Positions 58,402 to 64,000 of a stretch of 64,000 nucleotides of DNA are shown here, piece by piece. Source of the stretch: Phytohabitans aurantiacus (GTDB lineage Bacteria > Actinomycetota > Actinomycetes > Mycobacteriales > Micromonosporaceae); NCBI RefSeq assembly GCF_027923225.1, contig NZ_BSDI01000035.1:3776-67775 (forward strand). Reading direction: 5' to 3'. Position 1 is the stretch's first letter; each line of letters starts with the position of its first letter. The notes beneath the pieces are model-generated. The model had not been told where the DNA came from and did no database searches. It saw nothing but the letters and a program-made list of their open reading frames with translations. A program made the translations under genes and the position numbers.

Positions 58402-60185
58402 CGCGGGCGTCCGGCCGGTACCGCGACGAACCGCTCCGCCACCTGGTCGAGGTCGCGCCAGCGCGCGTCGAGCTCCGCGGCCCGCCGCGCGCGGTCGTCG
58501 GCCGGCAGGGTCGCCGCCCGCCGGACCGCGGCCAGCGCCTGCGCGGATGACCGTTCGGCACCTCCGGCCCGCGCCGCGAATTCGTCTCTCAGGTACCGCT
58601 GCGTGCGCCGGACCGCGTCGCGCGAGTCCTTGCCGAGCACGAAGCCGACCTCGTCCACGTACCGGCGCAGCTCCTGCCGAGCCGTCTGGCGGCGCTGCTC
58701 GGTCTGGCGCTGCCGCTCGTCGCGGATCAGCTTGCGCCCGACCGTCAGCCCACCGAGTACGCCCACCGGGGCGGCCAGGGTCAGGCCGAGCAGGCTGCCG
58801 AACGCGCCCAACATGAGCAGGCCGCCATAGGTGACCCGGGCAGCGGTGAACGCCCCGAGAAACTGCTGCACCGACGACCGGTCGAACCGCACGTCGAGCA
58901 CGTCGACCCTGGACACGGCCGAGGCGGGAGCGGGCAGGTCCAGGTCGAGGCTGTCGTACTCCAGGTCGAAGCGCTCGGCCACGTCGCGCGCGAGTTGCTC
59001 GGTGCGCGTCACCAGTACCAGAAGATTGTCGACCGCCGCGGCCGTGGCCTCCCTCACGACCCAGGCCTTGAAGTCGTACCAGGTGTCGCGTGGGTCTCCG
59101 GCGTCGAGCATGGCGTCGCCGCGCCGCAGCAGCGCCCGCAGCCGTTCGCGCAGGTCGTGGTCGATGTCGGTGCTGAGGTCTTGGATGCCGTCGGACAGCG
59201 CGGTCTGCCACGAGCCGGCGGCGAGGCGCTGGCGGCGCTTGGTCTGCTCGGCGAGGCGGTCGGCGAGCGCGGGCGACGCCTCGGGGTCGGCGGTGGCCGC
59301 GCGTTCGGCGCCGACCTGCTCGCGGAGCTGGCTGACCGCGAACGCCAGGTCGCGGCGCGCCGCCGCCACGCCGGCACTGCCGCTGGCGAGCTTGCGCAAC
59401 GCCTCCAGGAGCTTCGGGAACCCGGACTCCGCGTTGAGGTCAGCGGCGCCCCGCGCACCGGCCCGCATCCGCAGGAACGAAGACACCGGCACCACCGGCA
59501 CCGACAGCCCCGCCTTGGCAAGGTGCCCGCGGTCGAGCTCGGCGATCCGCCGCCACTCGCCGTGCAGGTCGATCTTGGTGAGCACGCACACCATGCGCGG
59601 GCAGCGCTCGGCCGCACGGGCCAGAAACTCCAGCTCAGGGGCCGTGAGCTCCTGCGCGGCGTCCGTGACGAAGAGCGCGGCGCGGGCGAGGCTCAGCGCG
59701 CCGAGCGTGAGGTTGCCGTGCGCGGAGTCGAGGCCGCCGACACCGGGGGTGTCGACCAGGGACAGGCCGCCGCGCAGCAGCTTGCGGTCGAGCCGGACCT
59801 CGACGGCCCGCAGCGGCTCGCCGTCGGCCGCGCCGGTGGTGACACAGTCGCGCAGCCACGCGAACGGGACCGGCACGGGCGGCGCGGCCTCGTCGGACGG
59901 ATGCACGAGTACTGCCGGCGGCGCCCCGTATCGCAGGATGGTGGGCACCGCGGTCACCACATCGACGTCGACCGGGCACACGTCGGTGCGCAGGAGCGCG
60001 TTGATCAAAGTGCTCTTGCCCTGCTTGAACTCCCCCACCACCGCCACCGGCACGTCTTCGTCGACGAGCCGGGCGCGGGCCTGCTGGAGGCGCTCGACAA
60101 GATCGGGGCGATCGGCGCCGGCGGCCACCCGCGCGACCCTGTCGAGATCGGCCAACCACCGGGCCGGCGTATCACGGCCCGCCAT
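58398..60185 (-). CDS. Dynamin-like GTPase 1
   Basis: 595 residues. P-loop GEFKQGKSTLINALL (about 50-64), switch G3 DTPGVGGLD and G4 LTKIDLHGEW. Two hydrophobic segments (about 455-490; LGAFGSLLGLTLAAPVGVLG) could insert in the membrane as in bacterial dynamins. ATG 60185 has GGGGGAG upstream and avoids the longer frame. It forms a two-gene operon with the second dynamin gene and faces the convergent Hsp70 gene. Confidence 0.87.
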   Translation of the reverse strand: MAGRDTPARWLADLDRVARVAAGADRPDLVERLQQARARLVDEDVPVAVVGEFKQGKSTLINALLRTDVCPVDVDVVTAVPTILRYGAPPAVLVHPSDEAAPPVPVPFAWLRDCVTTGAADGEPLRAVEVRLDRKLLRGGLSLVDTPGVGGLDSAHGNLTLGALSLARAALFVTDAAQELTAPELEFLARAAERCPRMVCVLTKIDLHGEWRRIAELDRGHLAKAGLSVPVVPVSSFLRMRAGARGAADLNAESGFPKLLEALRKLASGSAGVAAARRDLAFAVSQLREQVGAERAATADPEASPALADRLAEQTKRRQRLAAGSWQTALSDGIQDLSTDIDHDLRERLRALLRRGDAMLDAGDPRDTWYDFKAWVVREATAAAVDNLLVLVTRTEQLARDVAERFDLEYDSLDLDLPAPASAVSRVDVLDVRFDRSSVQQFLGAFTAARVTYGGLLMLGAFGSLLGLTLAAPVGVLGGLTVGRKLIRDERQRQTEQRRQTARQELRRYVDEVGFVLGKDSRDAVRRTQRYLRDEFAARAGGAERSSAQALAAVRRAATLPADDRARRAAELDARWRDLDQVAERFVAVPAGRPR

Positions 60186-60266
60186 GGCATCTCCCCCAGT
60201 GAAACGCTGCACTCTATTCGACCCGGTAAATGCATGATCAATATCGGGTAGCGGCTAAATGATACC

Positions 60267-60944
60267 GTGAAAGCCATGGTCCAGCGGAAACCGCGCGGCC
60301 CCGTGATCACATTATTCGTCGGCCTAGCGACGGCAATTGTGCTCTTTGTTCTCGGCACCAATGCCGCGACAGAGGAGCTGAACAGTAGAAACACGTCGGC
60401 GGCGGTTGCCCCACCAGCGACTACCCCGCCGGCTCCACCCGCCACGACCGCGCCCGCGGCACCCGCCAAGATCCGCATCGCGTACGCCGGCCGCGTCGAC
60501 GGCGGCGCCGCGAGCATCGCCATCGCCCTCCGCGACGGCGCCGCGATCGCGTACCTGTGCGACGGTCGCCGCGTCGAGGAGTGGATGATCGGCACAGCCG
60601 CCGACGGCAAGCTCAGCCTCTCCGGTGACGACGCCGTCCTGACCGGCTCCTACGACAAAGACTCGGCGTCCGGCACGGTGACCGCCCGAAACAAGAACTG
60701 GACGCTCGACATCCCGGTGGCGAAGAAGCCCACCGGCCTCTACCGCTCGACCGCCGACATCCGCAACGCCCGTGTCGTCACCGGCTGGATCGTATTGGCC
60801 AACGGCGAGCAGGTCGGCGTCTCCAACACCGGCGGCAAGCTGGCGCCCGCGCCACCACTCAGGCTGCCCAGCGGCTCCGCCACGGTCAACGGCTCCCGCG
60901 TGACCGCCGACGCGATCGATGGGGCGTCCGGTGCTGGATTCTGA
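60267..60944 (+). CDS. Secreted or membrane-anchored small beta protein
   Basis: 225 residues. One N-terminal hydrophobic segment (VITLFVGLATAIVLFVLG) is followed by a Pro/Ala/Thr linker (about 42-68) and an extracellular beta domain (KIRIAYAGRVDGGAASIAIA; LSGDDAVLTGSYDKDSASG). No family is recognised with certainty. GTG 60267 or ATG 60276 may be the start. Its 3' end overlaps the next gene, so it probably belongs to the Rieske operon. Confidence 0.7.
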   Translation: MKAMVQRKPRGPVITLFVGLATAIVLFVLGTNAATEELNSRNTSAAVAPPATTPPAPPATTAPAAPAKIRIAYAGRVDGGAASIAIALRDGAAIAYLCDGRRVEEWMIGTAADGKLSLSGDDAVLTGSYDKDSASGTVTARNKNWTLDIPVAKKPTGLYRSTADIRNARVVTGWIVLANGEQVGVSNTGGKLAPAPPLRLPSGSATVNGSRVTADAIDGASGAGF

Positions 60945-61494
60945 CCGGGAGACATCAGCCGCCGATCGGGTAGTCCTGCTCCTGGTGCCGCTGCTGATCG
61001 GCTCAGCGGTCGCGGTGGCCCTCGGCGTGTACGGCCGGCTGCACACACCGACGGGCATCGCCGTCAGCGTCGCCGGGTTCTCCAGCCCGCAAACCGTAAA
61101 GGTGTGGCTGGCGTCCGGTGCCACGCTGTTCGCCTTGATACAACTCTTCTCTGCCCTGGTGATGTACGGCAAAATCCGCTGGACGAGCGCTCCACAGTGG
61201 ATAGCCGCCGCGCATCGCTGGTCGGGCCGCGTCGCGTTCCTGCTGTCGATCCCGGTCGCGGTGCACTGCCTGTACGCTCTCGGCGTCCAGTCCTACGACA
61301 TGCGAGTGTTGGTGCACTCGGTGGTGGGGTGCCTGTTCTTCGGGGCGTTCACGGTGAAAATGCTGCTGCTGACCCGGCGCGGGCTGCCCGGCTGGGTGCT
61401 GCCGCTCGCTGGCGGGGTCGTCTTTACCGCGCTCGTCACGATGTGGCTCACCTCGTCATTGTGGTTCTTCACGACCGTGGGTGTGCAACTCTAG
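60919..61494 (+). CDS. DUF6529-like integral membrane protein (cytochrome b561-like)
   Basis: 191 residues with about five transmembrane helices and histidines inside them (AAHRWSGRVAFLL; VHCLYALGV; LVHSVVGCLFF) that could bind heme. This protein type occurs beside Rieske proteins in actinobacteria. ATG 60919 or GTG 60931 may be the start; both overlap the upstream gene. Electron transfer with the Rieske protein is inferred. Confidence 0.75.
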   Translation: MGRPVLDSDRETSAADRVVLLLVPLLIGSAVAVALGVYGRLHTPTGIAVSVAGFSSPQTVKVWLASGATLFALIQLFSALVMYGKIRWTSAPQWIAAAHRWSGRVAFLLSIPVAVHCLYALGVQSYDMRVLVHSVVGCLFFGAFTVKMLLLTRRGLPGWVLPLAGGVVFTALVTMWLTSSLWFFTTVGVQL

Positions 61495-61523
61495 CCTTCG
61501 AAAGGTCTTTGGAAGGGACGACC

Positions 61524-62003
61524 ATGCACAGTGGAGCGTCGCCGTCCCGGCGGGTGATACTGGCCGCCGGCGCCGTGGGAGCCGCCGCGCTGACCGGGTG
61601 CGAGACATACGGCGGCTCGTCGGAAGAAGAGCCGCCACCGGCACCGCCCGCGGACAGCGCACCCGCCGTCAGTGCACCCGCGGGCAGTGCACCGCCGCCC
61701 ACGGGTGGTGGCGCACCTGCTCCGCTCGCCAAGCTCTCTGACATTCCGGTCGGCGGCGGCAAGATCTTCGAGGAGCAGAAGGTGGTCGTGACGCAGCCAC
61801 GAGCAGGCACGGTAAAGGCGTTCTCGACCACCTGCACGCACGCCGGCTGCGACGTGACAAGCGTGTCCCGCGGCACCATCAACTGCCCGTGCCACGGCAG
61901 CAAGTTCAAGGTCGCCGACGGCTCAGTATCCGGCGGCCCCGCCCCCCGCCCGCTCCCACCGGTCGCGGTAACCGTCGACGGCGACGACATCCGCCTAACC
62001 TAA
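61524..62003 (+). CDS. Rieske [2Fe-2S] lipoprotein
   Basis: 159 residues. A Tat-like signal (SRRVILAAGAVGAAALTGC) with lipobox Cys is followed by a Pro/Ser linker (about 35-68), then a Rieske domain with cluster ligands in CTHAGC and CPCHGS and a C-terminal GPAPRPLPP. GGAAGGG precedes the ATG at 61524. It most likely passes electrons to or from the DUF6529 membrane protein upstream. Confidence 0.92.
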   Translation: MHSGASPSRRVILAAGAVGAAALTGCETYGGSSEEEPPPAPPADSAPAVSAPAGSAPPPTGGGAPAPLAKLSDIPVGGGKIFEEQKVVVTQPRAGTVKAFSTTCTHAGCDVTSVSRGTINCPCHGSKFKVADGSVSGGPAPRPLPPVAVTVDGDDIRLT

Positions 62004-62048
62004 CCCCGCCGCGCGCGACCCGCCCGCCGCGGGCGCCCTCTCCCCGTC

Positions 62049-62126
62049 GATCAAGGGCGAATGCACGCGGTTGGATCTCTTTTCCGCGTGCGTTTGCCCT
62101 TGATCGACGCGAATGGCCTTGATCGG
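62049..62126 (+). repeat. 77-bp palindromic dispersed repeat, copy 4
   Basis: Plus-oriented like copy 1: GATCAAGGGCGAATGCACGC, loop GGTTGGATCTCTTTTCC, return GCGTGCGTTTGCCCTTGATC, then GAATGGCCTTGATCGG. It lies between convergent genes; the rest of 62004-62320 shows nothing recognisable. Confidence 0.8.
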
Positions 62127-62320
62127 CGGGGCACTGCCGGGCGTTGGGGCGTCCGGCGCGGGTGAGGCTGCTGCTCCGCGGGCCTCGGGCTCCGTGATCC
62201 ACCGCAACCCCCACGGGGGTGGTCGTCGGGGACGCGGAGGGTGAGGCCGCGGGAGCGACGGTCTCGCCCTCGACGCAGGTCGCGGCAGCTCGTAATCCCT
62301 AGATCTTGACCGGAAGCCCG

Positions 62321-62851
62321 CTACTCGGCCTCCGCGGTGCGGTCGAGCGCGGGCATGTACTGCCGCCACGGCCCCACATCTTCGCGGTATCGCCGGGCCA
62401 GGACCTCACCGATCTGGCCGAGGTGCGTGAGGTCGTGCGCCACCCAGGTCGCCAGCAGTTGGCCGAGCGTGACCTCACCCAGATCGGGATGCAGCCCGCG
62501 CCGCTCCATGTCATCCGGCTCGATGTCCATTGCGGACAGTTCGCCGAGGCTTGCGCGGCGGGCGGTGCGGAAGCGGGCCAGCAGTACGGATACGTCCGCG
62601 TGCTCCTCACTCAACATCGCCTCGCGGTCGAACGGTTCGAACGGCGCCTCGGCGCCGCGGTCCAGGATCATCCGGGCGCGCGGCAGCCAGTTCGTGCCGT
62701 CGCCGTGCAGCAGGTGCCCCACGATGTCGTACGCGCTCCACGTGCCCGGCCCGTCGTTGTGGTGCAGCCATTGCGGCGGCAGCCCGGTAAGCAGCGCGTC
62801 GAGAACGTCGGGCGTGCGGGAGAGCATCTCCGCGGCCTCAGGTAGTTCCAT
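62321..62851 (-). CDS. DinB-superfamily protein
   Basis: 176 residues of the DinB_2-like four-helix type: WSAYDIVGHLLHGDG, GQLLATWVAHDLTHLGQIGE, with the metal histidines in GHLLHG and HDLTH. It may be a mycothiol- or bacillithiol-dependent enzyme; the substrate is unknown. It is distinct from the DUF664-type protein at 17713-18255. Confidence 0.88.
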   Translation of the reverse strand: MELPEAAEMLSRTPDVLDALLTGLPPQWLHHNDGPGTWSAYDIVGHLLHGDGTNWLPRARMILDRGAEAPFEPFDREAMLSEEHADVSVLLARFRTARRASLGELSAMDIEPDDMERRGLHPDLGEVTLGQLLATWVAHDLTHLGQIGEVLARRYREDVGPWRQYMPALDRTAEAE

Positions 62852-62895
62852 ATCTCAGAGCCTAGGCTCGCGCTTGGCTGCTATCGTCCTCGCCC

Positions 62896-63630
62896 GTGAC
62901 CCAGCCGCCACCCAACGTCCCGACGCCACCGCCACCCGCCGCGACGCCACCCGCTGCCCCTTTCCCGCCGCAGACGGCGCCCGCCGCTCCGCCACCCAGC
63001 CCGTTCTACGCCGCGCCTTACACCCCGCCGCCCAAGCCTGGCACGAACGGATTCGCGGTCGCCGCCCTGGTCTTCGGCCTCCTCGGCGGCGTCCTACTCT
63101 CGGTGCTTTTCGGTGTCCTGGCGCTGGTGCAGATCCGCCGCCGGCCCCAGGCAGGCAAGGGCGCGGCGATCGCCGGACTGGCCCTCTCGGCGACCTGGGT
63201 CGTACTCGGCGTGGGCGTCGCGGTCATCCTCGCGCTCACCGCCGACTCCGGCGCTGATTCGACCGTGGCCGACAACGGCCAGGTCAGCGTCGACGAGATC
63301 AGGCTCCGCGACTGCCTCAACGGCCTGACCGAGGGCCGCAACATCGCGAACCTGCCGGTGGTCCCGTGTACCGAGCCACACGACGGCGAGGTGTTCGCGG
63401 AGTTCCCGATCAGCGGTGCGACGTTCCCCGGCGACGCGGCCGTGGGCACCCAGGCCGAGGAGGGCTGCGTCGAGCGGCTCCGCTCATACGCGCCGAAGGC
63501 TGCCGAGGACCCGAACACCGAGCTGTACTTCCTGCACCCGACCGCCGCGTCCTGGCTCACCGGCGACCACGACGTCCTTTGCGTGGCGCTGAGCGCGTCC
63601 GGCAAGCGGACGGGGTCCATCTTCGACTGA
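62896..63630 (+). CDS. DUF4190-type membrane protein with septum-formation-like C-terminus
   Basis: 244 residues. The N-terminal 50 residues are Pro/Ala-rich. Two transmembrane helices follow (about 52-75 and 95-118; GFAVAALVFGLLGG and GKGAAIAGLALSATWVVLG), then an extracellular domain with four cysteines (RDCLNG, VVPCTEPHDGEVF, EGCVERL, VLCVAL). The C-terminal pattern matches the septum-formation family of actinobacterial surface proteins. GTG 62896 is the start. Confidence 0.85.
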   Translation: MTQPPPNVPTPPPPAATPPAAPFPPQTAPAAPPPSPFYAAPYTPPPKPGTNGFAVAALVFGLLGGVLLSVLFGVLALVQIRRRPQAGKGAAIAGLALSATWVVLGVGVAVILALTADSGADSTVADNGQVSVDEIRLRDCLNGLTEGRNIANLPVVPCTEPHDGEVFAEFPISGATFPGDAAVGTQAEEGCVERLRSYAPKAAEDPNTELYFLHPTAASWLTGDHDVLCVALSASGKRTGSIFD

Positions 63631-63639
63631 GCAGTTTCG

Positions 63640-63688
63640 GGGATACTGCTGCATCAGGCACGGGTTGAGGGCGCAGTATCCCTGATTT
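63640..63688 (+). terminator. Inverted repeat after the DUF4190 gene
   Basis: GGGATACTGC and GCAGTATCCC pair across about 23 nt and are followed by TGATTTT. The right arm continues into a stretch shared with the hairpin at 15369-15389. Confidence 0.55.
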
Positions 63689-63800
63689 TGTCCCCTCGCC
63701 CCCCGTAGGGCTTGGCGCGACCGGCCGGCGCAGCGCGTGCCGGCCCCGACCGCCGCGCGCGGGCACGCGGGACGCGCGAGGTCCGCCGTCCATGTGCGGC

Positions 63801-63877
63801 GATCAAGGCCGATTGCATCGATCAAGGGCGAATGCACGCGGAAAAGAGATCCAACCACGTGCATTCGCCCTTGATCG
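63801..63877 (-). repeat. 77-bp palindromic dispersed repeat, copy 5
   Basis: Same orientation as copies 2 and 3: GATCAAGGCCGATTGCATCG, then ATCAAGGGCGAATGCACGCG, ending CACGTGCATTCGCCCTTGAT. Confidence 0.8.
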
Positions 63878-63906
63878 ACGAGCCGGGCGCGCGCTCCGCG
63901 CGGCGG

Positions 63907-64000
63907 GAGGCGCGAGGCGCGAGGCGCGAGGCGCGAGGCGCGAGGCGCGAGGCGCGAGGCGCGAGGCGCGAGGCGCGAGGCGCGAGGCGCGAGGCGCGAG
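63907..64000. repeat. 7-bp tandem repeat (GAGGCGC), cut by the window edge
   Basis: About 13 head-to-tail copies of GAGGCGC run to the end of the window. It is a simple-sequence tract; its full length is unknown. Confidence 0.85.

Noticed and set aside
60218..60250. AT-rich segment with ATGCAT and TGATCA
   Set aside because: These are short self-complementary words only. It probably contains the promoters of the divergent genes, but no specific element could be supported.

Overview
The window is very GC-rich DNA (roughly 70 % or more) with strong third-position GC bias, many GTG starts and 4-bp ATGA/GTGA gene overlaps. SARP/AfsR-type regulation, a mycothiol-type DinB protein, CBM2-linked secreted enzymes and a Streptomyces-type contractile injection system (CIS) point to a filamentous actinobacterium, most likely Micromonosporaceae. 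The species cannot be fixed from sequence alone.

Layout. 0-6 kb: truncated AfsR/SARP regulator, OsmC-like protein, NADP-binding saccharopine-dehydrogenase-like protein coupled to a MarR regulator, and a convergent MFS exporter. 6.1-11.3 kb: a cassette of ECF sigma factor, small partner protein and cytoplasmic subtilase, divergent from a TPR-CHAT (caspase-like) protein. 11.3-14.5 kb: secreted PL11 rhamnogalacturonan lyase and a membrane metallophosphoesterase. 14.5-15.6 kb: non-coding, holding two copies of a dispersed palindromic repeat. 15.6-18.3 kb: DUF5937/ArsR-type regulator divergent from an aldo/keto reductase and a DinB protein. 18.2-23.8 kb: complete peptide/oligosaccharide ABC importer. 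24.2-25.3 kb: CBM2-metzincin protease.

25.3-50.2 kb: a CIS. The minus-strand core operon (40.1 down to 25.3 kb) encodes sheath, two tube proteins, a tail-assembly chaperone pair, a long low-complexity protein, LysM baseplate hub, VgrG-like spike, PAAR tip, gp25, baseplate-J wedge, gpI-like protein and two single-pass membrane proteins. The AAA+ ATPase and the DUF4255 cap protein lie in a second minus-strand operon under a LuxR-type regulator. Between the two operons sits a cargo island with three DUF4157 proteins. No capsid, terminase, integrase or T6SS membrane complex is present, so this is neither a prophage nor a T6SS. 50.4-60.2 kb: a cell-envelope module (transglycosylase-NlpC/P60 protein, Ig-like membrane protein, three tandem tiny ORFs, Hsp70-transmembrane-propeller fusion, two dynamin-like GTPases). 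60.3-64 kb: a small membrane protein, a DUF6529-Rieske redox pair, a DinB protein, a DUF4190-type membrane protein and a 7-bp tandem repeat running off the edge.

Main discoveries. (1) The T-like tail-assembly ORF of the CIS has no start codon. It overlaps the G-like gene in the -1 frame, downstream of an in-phase slippery heptamer CCCTTTC, so a G/G-T fusion by programmed frameshifting is predicted. (2) Three tandem paralogous ORFs of 31, 41 and 41 codons are chained by stop-start overlaps between the Ig-like membrane gene and the Hsp70 gene. (3) A 77-bp palindromic repeat occurs five times between genes. (4) A 12-bp motif is shared by the two divergent promoter regions of the CIS cargo island. 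(5) Four bitopic, N-in membrane proteins flank the CIS and could connect it to the envelope.
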